Shown here piece by piece: positions 1 through 9,137 of a DNA stretch of 26,547 bases. The notes beneath the pieces are model-generated. The model saw only the letters and a program-made list of their open reading frames with translations. It was not told the origin of the DNA and did not search any database. The stretch's first letter is position 1. Each line of letters begins with the position of its first letter. The DNA comes from Chara braunii (taxonomy: Eukaryota; Streptophyta; Charophyceae; Charales; Characeae): positions 1,763,447 to 1,789,993 of the forward strand of contig BFEA01000231.1 in NCBI GenBank assembly GCA_003427395.1, given 5' to 3'. Both the position numbers and the translations under genes were made by a program.

Positions 1-18
1 CCCCCCCCCCCCCCCCCC
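1..18. repeat. poly-C homopolymer at window edge
   Basis: Eighteen uninterrupted C residues open the window. Nothing nearby explains them. Such runs often mark low-quality or gap-adjacent assembly sequence, but that is inference here. Confidence 0.9.
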
Positions 19-532
19 GTCTTGCATGATATGTGGAGGTGGTACTTGCCGGGGTGATCCAGACATTGGGGGGAAGCACTGAGGGCAGAGATTGTATGGT
101 GGGAGCCAAATTGGGCGCGGGTCTTGTTGGAAATACCGATGCCCCTAATTGTTCAAGAAGAGGCCGGTACCCTGTCACATCCTCTGTTCCAAAACATGTG
201 GGACAGTCCGGTACCTTTTATGACTCAAGTGTCTCAATGAAACTACCACCCTGTCATTTTTGCAGGCCTGACTTTCACACGCCTTTGCGAATTCAGTCCG
301 TGACAAACTTGCAGAGGCCTGTTTTTTTACGTGCATGCAAAACTCCAAGGTGATACAAACGAACTCCCTTGGTGGTACCATGACCTATGCTAATGCTCCG
401 ATCGCAAGTCGTGATCTGCGCGAACATTTATCGGACTGACCCGAGTGCCTTCGTGCAGAGTCTGCAGACACTACCCTAACTCTAACAACCCAGGCAGAGG
501 TGGGGGACCACCAAGGGAGGTCTTCAGAGGAC
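19..532. other. unassigned non-coding stretch
   Basis: No convincing gene is visible on either strand. The short open frames have no recognisable domain and overlap one another on opposite strands. There are three GGTACC sites and a small imperfect hairpin near 349-376 (CCAAGG...CCTTGG). It may be old transposon debris. Confidence 0.5.
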
Positions 533-558
533 TTTTTTTTTTTTTTTTTTTTTTTTTT
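533..558. repeat. poly-T tract (26 T)
   Basis: A pure T run. It may be the poly-A tail of a minus-strand retroposon, but I could not recognise a retroposon body to its right on the minus strand. Immediately downstream on the plus strand lies a tRNA T-arm-like stretch. Confidence 0.7.
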
Positions 559-585
559 GAGTATGTGGCAGCGCTTTGCGCCTTG

Positions 586-600
586 TGGGTTTGAGTCCCG
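586..600 (+). other. tRNA B-box-like motif (weak)
   Basis: GGGTTTGAGTCCCGC resembles a tRNA T-arm/B box (consensus GGTTCGANTCC). It sits about 30 nt after the poly-T tract and no good A box precedes it. It may be a truncated tRNA-derived SINE or chance. Confidence 0.25.
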
Positions 601-685
601 CTGATTGCGGCCATAGCTGGATGCCTTCAACAGTGCAAGTCTGCAACTGTGATGCGGTGTTAAACCACCAGTACAAGCCTCAACC

Positions 686-1740
686 TTGCACCAAAATAAC
701 TTGTCGCCGCAAGAAGCGAAAGGCTGGCTTGGGGCAGGGTCGGAGCGTCAGAAGGTTTTCGAAATTTTGGGCCCATCATCCGCCCATGTCAAATCCCTAC
801 GTCCCAAAAAACAAAACCACAAGCGTCTACGTAATCTGCAGAAAGTTACACAAGCAGCGGACGACATCACCCCCGAAAACAGGTACGAATTGCTGAAGCG
901 GGAACGAGAGATAAAGAGTTCTATGCAGCAGAATATGCTTGCAAGGCCAAGACAGAAAAAAACGAAGTGCTTATTCAGGACGGAGAATACCGGAAGAAAT
1001 TCAACTGGCCATCGACATATCAACACCGCGAGACGAAACACAGCAGTAAGAAGCGCAAAGGGAGGACTGAAGAGGAACAGGACAACACAACACAACAAGG
1101 ACAAGAGTCTCAAGAATCGCAGGAGTGCCAAGCGCAACCAAGGGCGGACGATCAGATGGAAGAGGGAGAAGGAAGGGAAGGGGAAAAGAAAGCGGAAGAG
1201 ATGGAGGAATTACGGAGACAAGCTGCGATCATAGAAGCTCAAGTTAACACGTTGAAAGACCAAAACAGGGATTTTGAAGATGCAATGATAAACCTTCATA
1301 AAATTGCCCACGGTCAGCAAAAGGAAATTGAGGCGGCAGTGAGACTTGATGCGAAAAACGAGATAAGAAGGAGAGTGCTTCTTCCCTGCTGCTGGAATGA
1401 CAAGTACGCAGACTGGGAGGTGGCAATTCATCGGTCTCTTCAACTCATCACTGCGGAAGTTAGTGCCTGTTCACGCAAGGATCTGCAGGAAAGGATTGCA
1501 GAAACCATACCCACAAGGGCCTACATGTTGGGGGACAGGAAGGAAATGGAATGGGAAGGACAAGACACCGGCGGGAAGGAAGCAAAGGTGGACTTTAGAC
1601 CGATCCTGATGCACTTAAACGACACGACAGTCCTTAAGGAAGACCTCATATGGATGCCATGGCAGGTAGTGGAAACGATCCCCTATGGCCTACCAGGAGG
1701 AATGTGGTGCCGGAGTGGGCAGCAAGAAGCGCAACCATAG
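686..1740 (+). pseudogene. LINE-1 ORF1 (coiled-coil protein), frameshifted
   Basis: The open frame starting at ATG 686 is lysine- and arginine-rich. Around 955-965, in an A-rich homopolymer, the plausible coding frame switches to that of the frame starting at 967, which runs to 1740. The encoded product is highly charged. Its middle part, about 1190-1340, is glutamate- and leucine-rich with heptad-like spacing, suggesting a coiled coil, as expected for an ORF1 protein that multimerises and binds element RNA. No zinc knuckle or RRM is recognisable. A further open stretch in another frame (1650-1838) may be its continuation after a second frameshift. ORF2 begins 145 nt downstream. Assignment rests mainly on position ahead of ORF2 and on composition; the start codon is uncertain. 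Confidence 0.6.
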
Positions 1741-1884
1741 CAGTGGAATTGGATGCATTTGCATGGAAGCCGAAGTACTTAGAAAAGAGGATCGAGCCAA
1801 AGGCGACCAGGATAGATTTGGCGCCTCATGGCTCCTGAGCTAGTACAGGGATGCTAAAGGGTAATAGAAGCGGATTAATCTCTT

Positions 1885-2858
1885 ATGGAGCCACGGGCGG
1901 AAGGGAGGCAAGTTAAGAAGGCCAGGACACAACAGGTAAGAAACAACATTCCGCAACTAAGAATCACGTCATGGAATGTGAATGGGTTGGCACAAGTCTT
2001 GGACAACCAAGATAAGTGGGGAAACATCACAAAACACACACGGTGGTTCAAAGTAGATGCCCCCGACTTCCTATGTTTACAAGAAACACACCTAACAGGA
2101 ACTTCGGAACACCAACAGACACAGAGCAAAATCCTGCAGAAGCTGAGATGGGCTAAGATGTCAGTCTGGGCACCGGGAGGGAGACCCCACTCGGCAGGAG
2201 TGGCAATAATACAAAATGTGAGGGCAACGACCGAAAAAAAATATTGTTGTGAGGGACACTCAAGTAGATGCAACAGAAGGAAGGTGGGCAAAAATAGACT
2301 TTACATTCCAAGAGGTCTATGGTCCAAATGGGTCTCAGCAGAGACCGCAGATGATATAAGAAATACATAAAATACTAGAACCGGACAGATACCTCATTCT
2401 AGTAGGGGATTGGAATGCTGCCCTGGACCCCGGTATGGACCGAATGACAGGAACATGTAGACAAAGAGAAGGGGGTGCAAGAGAGGAGGCATGGACAATA
2501 CATAACATGATGGTGGGTAGAGAACTGATAGACCCGTATAGACTATTTTTTTCTGGAGGAGAAACAATTCACCTATTATAAGAGAAATCATAGTCAACAC
2601 GTGTCGACCTCCCGCATAGCCTGCTTCCTAATTTCCCTGGGTCTAACAAGAATGATCCATAAAGTAGGGATAGGGAACCTGCCTTACGCGAATGGATTAG
2701 ACCACAAAACCATATTCCTACACATAATCACTGACAAGCAGGTCGAGAGGGGGAAGAGTTTCTTTAAGATAAATAATTTGCTACTCCAAACTCCAGAGAT
2801 GAGACAAGCGGTAGCGAAGACGTGCATGAAGCACAGACCTGACGAAAGAGCTTCCTAA
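1885..2858 (+). pseudogene. LINE-1 ORF2, AP-type endonuclease region, broken
   Basis: The N-terminus of ORF2 carries APE-family landmarks. These are SWNVNGL near residue 30 (Asn ligand), LCLQETHL near residue 64 (metal-binding Glu) and AGVAIIQ. In the next frame come YGPN (about 2310) and GDWNAALD (about 2408). The frame moves from 1 to 2 at the A run at 2233-2241. Stops follow at 2357, 2579 and 2591, and the frame then shifts to that starting at 2601. There the SRID-type motif reads SRIAC, so the usual Asp is replaced by Ala, and the LDH near residue 60 matches the terminal SDH-type motif. This enzyme normally nicks target DNA to prime reverse transcription in the nucleus. The region is clearly non-functional. 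Confidence 0.82.
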
Positions 2859-3139
2859 ACCTGCTTAACGGGCTAAGATCAGCCTCAGCGGCGGTATCCA
2901 GACAACTGGCGGCTAAACGAAAAAGTAGGGAATAAGAGCTACAACAAGCGGTTAGAATATTAGAAAGAAACCTGACCAGAAACCCCGGAATGCTCGTATA
3001 CGAAATAACTTTGAAAGCAACGAAGAACGAGCTAGGTGAGTGGGAGAGATGGAGAATGCGAGGACTGCAATTGCGGGCTAGGAGCACCCTCATAGATCAA
3101 CTATAAGGATAACAAGGTATTACGTCAGCAACAGAGGGA

Positions 3140-5137
3140 ATGGTGGAAGTAACACACTATTTTTACAAAAACCTGTATACCTCAAGAGAGGTTGAGCACC
3201 CTCCGCAACAAGTAGCTAATGCAAAGGAAATATTCTTAAGATATCTAGAACCAACAGTCCCCAACACACAGGTAGCAATGCTAGACGCCCCACTATCGCT
3301 GGTTGAGCTAGAAGAAGCCCTTAAGTTCATGGCTCCTAACAAGACACCGGGTAAGGACGAACTGACTATGGAGTTCTGGTTGGAGTTCTGGCCGATCCTA
3401 GGGGAAGAATATGAAGCATTATTGAAACAGGCATGGCAGGAAGAGGGTTTGGGGCAGGACCCAACTACAGGAATAGTTACACTGCTCTATAAAAAAGGAG
3501 ATCCGAAGGACATACGAAACTATAGACCGATAACTCTTCTAACCTTGACGCACAAGATAGTGGCCAAAGCATTAGCTAATAGGCTCAGACGGGTGACCAC
3601 AAGATGCTTCCATTTGGACCAAACGGGATTCATACCGACAAGATTCGTCTTGGATAATGTCATGACACTGACAGAGTCGGTACGATATATTAAGGACAAA
3701 AGAATAAACGCAACAATCCTGTTCCTCGGTTTTGAAAAGGCCTACGATCAATTGAATTGGGTCTTCCTTCATAAGTGTATGGAGAGGATGGGGTTAGGAC
3801 CGAACTTCCGAAAGTGAATCAGCGTTTTTTACAGTGATGCTCATGGACAAGTCCAAGTCAACGGCCACCTTTCAACAAGATACAAGATGCCGCGCTCGGT
3901 CAGACAGGGAGATCCCCTAGCAGCTCCCATCTTCTTGTTCATCATGGAGGCCGTCGCCTCTTTCTTGAGGAAGGATCCCTCGATACAACGATTGATGACG
4001 ATTCCGGATCCGCAGGGAAGGCAAATGCAGCTCCCCACAACTTTGATGTTTGCGGATGACCTGACGGTACTGATCAGAGCATCCGATTCCTCCTTCCAAG
4101 CGTTGACAAGAGCTATGGAAGCCTTCCAACTAGCCTTGGAAATGAAAATTAACTGGCCAAAGACTTTGGGCTGGTGGCTGGCAACCCAAGAAGGAGAGGG
4201 ATTAGACCCGGCCATTAACCCATAAGGACTACGATGGACCACAACACGAGGCCCGCTAAGATACTTGGGAGTTAAGATAACGGAAACAGGTCCGCATCAC
4301 GCCATGGCAACCGAATTGATGACCAGGATCCTAGGAAAGCTGGGAGCATGGTCAACGATTTATACCTCGGTGTTTGGGAGAGCGCTCATCTTAAATGCAT
4401 CCATCTTTTCAATGATGTGGTATGCAGTGACAATCTAGAGTCCCCCAACTCAAAGAATAGCAACACTACGAAGAAAAGCTTCAGCATACCTGTGGACCTC
4501 TGATCCTAACAAGCCTAACTTCATTACTAAAGTGGCATGGAAGCATGTTACAAAGCCGAAGGAACAGGGAGGCCTAGGCATAATAGACCCAGACCAGCAG
4601 CTCAAAGCTATGCAAACAAAATGGGTAGTCAAGTTGTTCACCTATCAAAAACTGTCGTGGGTGCCACTGGCTCTCGACAAAATCAGACAAATGGCGAAAT
4701 ACACTACACCAGCCAACATGTCAGGGCTCTTCTGGATAATGTGCAGCAATTGGGCCAAAGTAGGAAAAGGACCAAGGGAGCAAACAGGTAACGAGGACGG
4801 AACCAGGTCGGACACCTACTGGCAGCAACTGCTGAAATTATGGAAGGAATTTTTCCCTGCCAGAGTCAGAGAGCCATGTTCTCGTGAGGAGGTTCTTCGC
4901 CAGCCCCTATTCTGTAACCCAACTGTAAAGGACAGGAAGGGTAAACCCCTCACTCTCACACAAAAGGATACAAAATGGGGCACATGGGTGAAACACAGAG
5001 TCTGGCAGATCAAACATCTTTGGGCAAAGTATAGGCAGCAATGGAAGACGGTCAGGGAGCTCATAGCGGAATTGAAAGGATGCCACAGACTAACCGAGAA
5101 TCTCAACGACATCCTCATATCCATACGACAGGAGTGA
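3140..5137 (+). pseudogene. LINE-1 ORF2, reverse transcriptase region, with stops
   Basis: One reading frame holds a LINE reverse transcriptase: TPGKDELTMEF, then DIRNYRPITLL (about residue 117), the GFIPTRFVLDN block, motif A, motif B (RQGDPLAAPIF, about 3902-3934) and an intact FADD motif C (Asp pair at 4055-4060). Motif A reads LGFEKAYD, so the catalytic Asp is Gly at 3728-3730. In-frame stops occur at 3815-3817 (TGA), 4223-4225 (TAA), 4436-4438 (TAG) and 5135-5137 (TGA). After the palm comes a thumb/connection segment with AWKHVTKPKEQGGLGI, typical of plant LINEs. It would copy element RNA at the target nick. The loss of the motif A Asp makes this copy inactive independently of the stops. 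Confidence 0.92.
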
Positions 5138-5143
5138 ACAGCT

Positions 5144-6228
5144 ATGTTGAAAAGGAATACGCAATGGGGACTAGGCGACTGGGTTACATGGAAACAGGAA
5201 GGGGAACCTGCCGAAGCCTTCCGCATCTGGAGTCAAGAACCAGCAAGAAAGGAGTGGTTGAATGCAGACATGTACAACATTATGATCCCAGGTAGTACCA
5301 CTAGCCTCTTGGACCAAGGCTCCAAAACTCCGGTCACCATCCAAGCGCAACAAGTGCAAAAAGTAAGAGTAATGGAGACGGAGGACTTTACGATTTTTAG
5401 CCCAACCACTCCAATAGAAGATCTAGAAATTGAGCCAGCGGAATAGGCGTGGAATCTCAGAGGAGGAAGGTTGATAATTTCCAGAAGAATCAGCATATTA
5501 AAGTACACTACACGAATTGGCTATTGACTGAGAAGGCGACACCACCCGCCATACTCACGAAGCGATGGGAGAATAGAGTGGGAATCCCCCCGGAGAAATT
5601 ACCAGCAATACCATGGACAACGATTAATAGGATAAGGCTTGGCAGGGTCAGAAGCTTGCAGTGGCTAATTGCCCACATAGCTCTGCCGGTAAACGCTTGG
5701 CTAAACGAAAAAAGAAGTCGAGCAAGAAGGGACCCTTCCAACACCTTGTGTTCAGTTTGCCAGCAGGGGTCAGTGGAAACAATGGAGCATAGCCTGCTGA
5801 CATATCCAAATGCAGAGGGCCTATGGGAAATAGCCAGAACCCTCTGGAGGCAGATGACACAGAAGCCTTTCCCGCAAGAAAAGGAGACCCTGCTTCTGGG
5901 ACACAATTGCCCCAGAGATTGGCCAGCCTTCGAGAAGCAGCTATTTCAGCTCATAAGACAGTACACGGTATGGACAATTTGGAAAAGGCGCTGTCAGATC
6001 ACAATAGGGAAGAGGCCGATGCACGAACAAGAAGCAAGGGAGGTCCTCCTAAACCTAATGGAAACTGAGGATTGGGCACAGTGGAAAAGAACGCAGCGGC
6101 AGATGAGACAGCAACCGGACCAAGCACAGGCTCTGAAAGACAGATTCAACCACAGAATGCTAGGGAATGGCAAAGTTGCAACTATTCGAGCCACAGGCCT
6201 ATTTTTTTCGTGGAGACAGAGAGGATGA
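5144..6228 (+). pseudogene. LINE-1 ORF2 C-terminal region with zf-RVT domain
   Basis: The first part (5144-5446) stays in the reverse-transcriptase frame and ends at a TAG. The remainder (5449-6228) is open for 259 codons in another frame. From about residue 50 it matches the zf-RVT layout: RVRSLQW...LPVNAWL, then CSVC (about 5752), ETMEH, and YPNAEGLW. The usual second half reads H...Y rather than H...C, so one likely metal ligand is missing. A second homologous domain in this window (minus strand, 18949-19005) keeps the cysteine. The domain is thought to help bind template RNA. TGA at 6226-6228 closes the frame. Confidence 0.8.
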
Positions 6229-6639
6229 GAACACCATAGCAACGTGAATGAGGAGTAGCAACAGTAGGGTTTAGGGTTTAAGGCATGGGCCAGGTAGAAA
6301 CAAATGAGGTAAGGGGAAGGTGGACAGAGGAGGGTTTAGTGGCTATTCAAAGAGGTAAGCGGGGAGTTAGATAGAGCTTTTCCTCTACTACTAATTGTTG
6401 TTGGTAATCCACTTTTGTTTTTTTCAGTGCTTCCATTTCTTTTTATTACTAATTGCTTTTGTTAATCCAGTTTCCTCCTTGTTCAGGAATAGCATGTAGC
6501 TTGGCAGGGGAAAGGGACACTGGACCCGGTTTCCAGTATGAGCCCAATCTGGGCAATGGCCCCAGTCTTCGGGTTGAGATGTGGAGGGATTCCCGGCCTC
6601 CTTTTGCTCTATAGATGATGAAGCATGCTATTTGTAATT
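6229..6639 (+). other. LINE-1 3' UTR
   Basis: This non-coding stretch lies between the ORF2 stop and the poly-A tail. It contains TAGGGTTTAGGGTTTA at 6265-6280, two units of the plant-type telomere motif, and T-rich tracts near 6414-6425 and 6438-6447. Confidence 0.75.
6265..6280 (+). repeat. telomere-like (TTTAGGG)2 motif
   Basis: TAGGGTTTAGGGTTTA is visible within the LINE-1 3' UTR. A related motif (sense CAGGGTTTAGGGCTTT) is in the LINE-2 3' UTR at 18001-18020, minus strand. Confidence 0.85.
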
Positions 6640-6657
6640 AAAAAAAAAAAAAAAAAA
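6640..6657 (+). repeat. LINE-1 poly-A tail (18 A)
   Basis: An uninterrupted A run directly follows the LINE 3' UTR and marks the 3' end of the element on the plus strand. Confidence 0.88.
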
Positions 6658-7165
6658 GCTTTGGCCGTAATTGCAGTTGGATACACTTATTGGAGTACTG
6701 CCCTCAGTGAGGACACTTCGGCAGAACGAGGAACACGGGGAACACGACTGTCAGAATCACAAAAAAAGAACAACAACGAAAAACAAACCCCAAAGAACGA
6801 AACAAGCTTTGGACGTGATTGCAGTTGGATACACTTTTTGGAGTACTGCCCTCAGTGAGGGCACTTCGGCAGAGCGAGGAACACCGGGAGCACAACTGTC
6901 AGAATCACAAAAAAAGAACAACAACAAAAAGAAAAGCCAACAAAGCTCTGGCCGTGAAGGTGGTTGGATGCATTTCAACGGCGGTTGTGTGAGTATGCCC
7001 TCAGCGAGGGCGTTTTGAGCAAGAGGAATATGCGCTGCCTTGCTGGCAGGGAAAGGAAGAAAAAAACAGCAGGAGAAAAGAAGGAAAAACAGAATGTTTT
7101 CCTCCCCAGTAATAGTGGTCAGATGCATTCTGGAAAGTGATCGTTTGAGTATGGCCTCGGTGACA
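6658..7165 (+). repeat. tandem array of about 140-bp A-tailed units
   Basis: Unit 1 (6658-6805, 148 bp) and unit 2 (6806-6944, 139 bp) are close copies. Both begin GCTTTGG, share TGCAGTTGGATACACTT, and end in an A-rich stretch with AAAAAAAGAACAACAAC. Unit 3 starts at 6945 with GCTCTGGCCGTGA and is more diverged. A fourth, weaker copy is discernible at about 7105-7165 (GATGCATT...GAGTATGGCCTC). Each unit carries a hairpin, TGCCCTCAGTGAGGGCA in unit 2. Unit 3 keeps pairing by a wobble, unit 1 has one mismatch, and unit 4 has lost it. The A-tails suggest head-to-tail insertion or amplification of a SINE-like unit, but no tRNA-type promoter is visible. Confidence 0.8.
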
Positions 7166-7690
7166 TCCTTCCACGACATCATTGATCTCTGGCATGTTTT
7201 TTCCTTTCCTTTTTTTTTCCCTTCAGGCAGACAGCCGGCACCGTTGCCACTTCCGAAATTCCCACTGCAAGTACCCACATGCAGAAGGCTCGGAAAATAG
7301 CGGCGCACAGTGGGCAGGTAGCTCCGGGATTTTAGGTGCGGGTGTACTGGTGGTTTAAGAGCTGAGGCCATACCCATCGTGGCATTCAGCCCACCCTTGC
7401 CAACAACACACTTGCAACCCATAAGACCCTTTCGTAGGCGTGGCTGCAGTGTCTGCATGGCCTATCTACACATACACGACAATCCGGGTGCCATCTCCTG
7501 ACAGGGTAACTGCACTGTAGTAGTGGTTCGATACAGTACAACGTCTGGATCCATCTGCATTCACATGGAATCGAATTGGTGATCACAGCCATGACAGTTG
7601 GCATCCTTTACCCATTTAACCTGATTTTCTATGTTCAAAACTGAAGCCATACCGGTTGCAACATTCATCCCACCCATGTTGTGGAGGCTG
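7166..7690. other. unassigned; degenerate two-copy repeat
   Basis: No complete gene is recognised. A degenerate direct repeat of about 36 bp (27 matches) occurs at 7360-7395 and 7642-7677 (CTGARGCCATACC...CATTCA-CCCACCC). A splice-acceptor-like tract (pyrimidines then CAG at 7224-7226) precedes a 91-nt open stretch described separately. Confidence 0.5.
7227..7317 (+). other. possible isolated exon with CCCH-like residues (speculative)
   Basis: A strong polypyrimidine tract and CAG (7203-7226) precede an open stretch that ends at CAG/GTAGCT (7317/7318). In the frame starting at 7227 it encodes a peptide with C-x6-C-x3-H (CHFRNSHCKYPH) followed by glutamates and a Trp. That resembles the second half of some CCCH-type zinc fingers, but spacing differs from the usual C-x5-C-x3-H. 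No neighbouring exon was found, so this may be chance or a gene relic. Confidence 0.15.
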
Positions 7691-7801
7691 CCTTCTTCAC
7701 CCGAATACAACGTAGGGTCATTATTGCCATACTTAGACTGAAAGATACCCCAAACCCAAATATAGCTATGATGACTGCACGTTGTATTCGGGTGAAGAAG
7801 G
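7691..7801. mobile_element. TIR element 1 (111-bp MITE-like)
   Basis: A perfect 23-nt inverted repeat bounds 111 bp: 7691-7713 and 7779-7801. The core CTTCACCCGAATACAACGT (7695-7713) matches the ends of two other elements here (17262-17458 and 22203-22913) at 15 of 19 invariant positions. There is no coding capacity. No clear target duplication was found. The chromovirus inserted exactly at its right edge, so the element was there first. Confidence 0.78.
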
Positions 7802-7920
7802 GTGCAATAACCCATGCCATATGTCTCGTGGAAAGGCTGAGGGCCAACTCGGGTGCCCTCAGCCCAGGCCAAAACGGGGGCAAAAAGGACCCCATACGAG
7901 GACTCAGGGCCTGGACGTGA

Positions 7921-7944
7921 GACAATTGACTTTGGTCAATTGTC
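7921..7944. promoter_or_regulatory. LTR inverted repeat with W-box cores
   Basis: GACAATTGAC and GTCAATTGTC are separated by TTTG, forming a perfect 10-bp-arm palindrome with TTGAC in both orientations. The 3' LTR copy (from about 15593) has one mismatch. A role as a WRKY-type binding site is inference only. Confidence 0.45.
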
Positions 7945-8343
7945 GTGACCCCAACAGTCAAAGTCCAAAGGTACCTAGCCCAGGCCGCTGGTCAAGCACA
8001 CACACTTGTTTGTATGCAGGTACCCAGACAGCATCAGGTCCAAGGGAGAAGTCTACAACTGCACAATCCGGGCCCTCAGCTGTGAGTCAATCTGGACGCC
8101 TGTGGGGAAAACACCCGAGGCCAGACAGCCTCGACAATTGCTACTTGGCCCCGAGTGAGTCAAGCATTCAGTCTTGCTATGCTGCTTTGACGCTGGCTCG
8201 ACTTTGACTAGACGCTGGCAATATGCTGGCTCGATGCTCGCTAAACGCTGGCTGTGCACTGGCGATGCGGACGACGGCACGAGGTGGAGGCAGCATGCTG
8301 GCACTTTCTGCATTGTGTGCCAGGCTTGCTGAGGTGGCATGTT

Positions 8344-8680
8344 GATGTGGCGCTACCTCTGGTCTACATTGCATGCTGATGTGGCGCTACCTCTGGTCTA
8401 CATTGCATGCTGNGCTTGCTGAGGTGGCATGTTGATGTGGCGCTACCTCTGGTCTACATTGCATGCTGATGTGGCGCTACCTCTGGTCTACATTGCATGC
8501 TGATGTGGCGCTACCTCTGGTCTACATTGCGTGTTGATGTGGCGCTACCTCATGTCTACATTGCATGCTGATGTGGCACTACCTCTGGTTTACAGTGCAT
8601 GCTGATGTGGTGCTACTTTTGGTCTACATTGCATATTGATGTGGCGCTGCCACTGGACTACATTGCTGATGTGGCATATG
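8344..8680 (+). repeat. 34-bp minisatellite in 5' LTR
   Basis: Around nine tandem units of 34 bp each open with GATGTGGCGCTACCTCTGG and end CATTGCATGCT, with increasing divergence to the right. The copy number is inflated by the duplicated join at 8413. Confidence 0.93.
8413..8413. other. single-N assembly join flanked by 89-bp exact duplication
   Basis: One N at 8413 separates two identical 89-bp stretches, 8324-8412 and 8414-8502. This is what results when overlapping contig ends are abutted instead of merged. Confidence 0.9.
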
Positions 8681-8847
8681 CCACCTGTCTCGACTGTTGA
8701 CGTGGCATTATCCACGCTGTCTACATGAGGTGATTGGTTGCGAGGAGGAGGAAGATCGGGATCTGTGGGTGAAGGAGATCGGGTACTCACCTGAGGTTGA
8801 CGTCGTCACTGGAATCTGCTATGTCTTCATGTTCTTCACGAGATAAA

Positions 8848-8861
8848 GTGCCACGTGGCAC
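8848..8861. promoter_or_regulatory. G-box palindrome in 5' LTR
   Basis: GTGCCACGTGGCAC is a 14-nt perfect palindrome centred on CACGTG, conserved in the 3' LTR at 16591-16604. Such sites bind bZIP/bHLH factors in plants. A role in element transcription is inferred. Confidence 0.5.
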
Positions 8862-9125
8862 TATTGTGTGTAATCAGGAATATACTTATTATCATTGTTG
8901 ACATAGAGAAGGAAGAAGCCCGGAGAAGGAGAGGGGTCTGACGGGATTATTATTGTGAGATCTTTCATCTTCTTCTCTGTCTGTTCCCCCTCCACTCTCT
9001 TCTTTTGATGGTAATGGGATACTGTATGAGATATCACCTCACGATTTGGAAACCTCGATGGAGATAATTAGACTACTAATGTTTGATGACTTCGGAGTAT
9101 CTGCCAGACTGGGTTCATTACAATT

Positions 9126-9137
9126 TGGTATCGGAGC
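9126..9137 (+). promoter_or_regulatory. primer-binding site (initiator Met-tRNA)
   Basis: TGGTATCGGAGC begins 3 nt after the 5' LTR. It differs at one base from the widespread plant PBS TGGTATCAGAGC, complementary to the 3' end of initiator Met-tRNA. Confidence 0.9.

Larger units (their letters stand above)
686..6657 (+). mobile_element. LINE-1: near-full-length, inactive non-LTR retrotransposon
   Basis: The order ORF1, ORF2 (AP-like endonuclease, reverse transcriptase, zf-RVT), 3' UTR and poly-A tail (6640-6657) is that of an L1-type plant LINE. The true 5' end is uncertain and could lie between about 559 and 686; no convincing target-site duplication was found. ORF2 occupies successive reading frames (frame 1, then 2, 0, 2, 1) and holds many stops, so the copy is dead. 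The C-terminal part is related to a second LINE on the minus strand at 17524-20760, which shares motifs such as EVLRQPLF and a GGLG-containing block. The poly-A tail abuts the tandem array starting at 6658. Confidence 0.88.
7803..9122 (+). repeat. 5' LTR of the chromovirus
   Basis: This is the long terminal repeat paired with 15476-16865. It starts TGCAATAACCC and ends GGGTTCATTACA. Internal features are an inverted repeat GACAATTGAC-TTTG-GTCAATTGTC (7921-7944), a 34-bp minisatellite (about 8344-8680), a G-box palindrome (8848-8861) and a conserved 3' third containing AGATCTTTCATCTTC. One single-N assembly join at 8413 artificially lengthens it by about 90 bp. Confidence 0.92.

Noticed and set aside
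574-6666. GCTTTGCGCC (574-583) and GCTTTGGCC (6658-6666) as LINE-1 target duplication
   Set aside because: The match is short and gapped, and the right copy is the start of a repeated unit, so it cannot be told from chance.
6757-7458. 233-codon minus-strand open frame
   Set aside because: It runs across the tandem A-tailed units and poly-pyrimidine tracts with no recognisable domain; it is explained by A-rich repeats.
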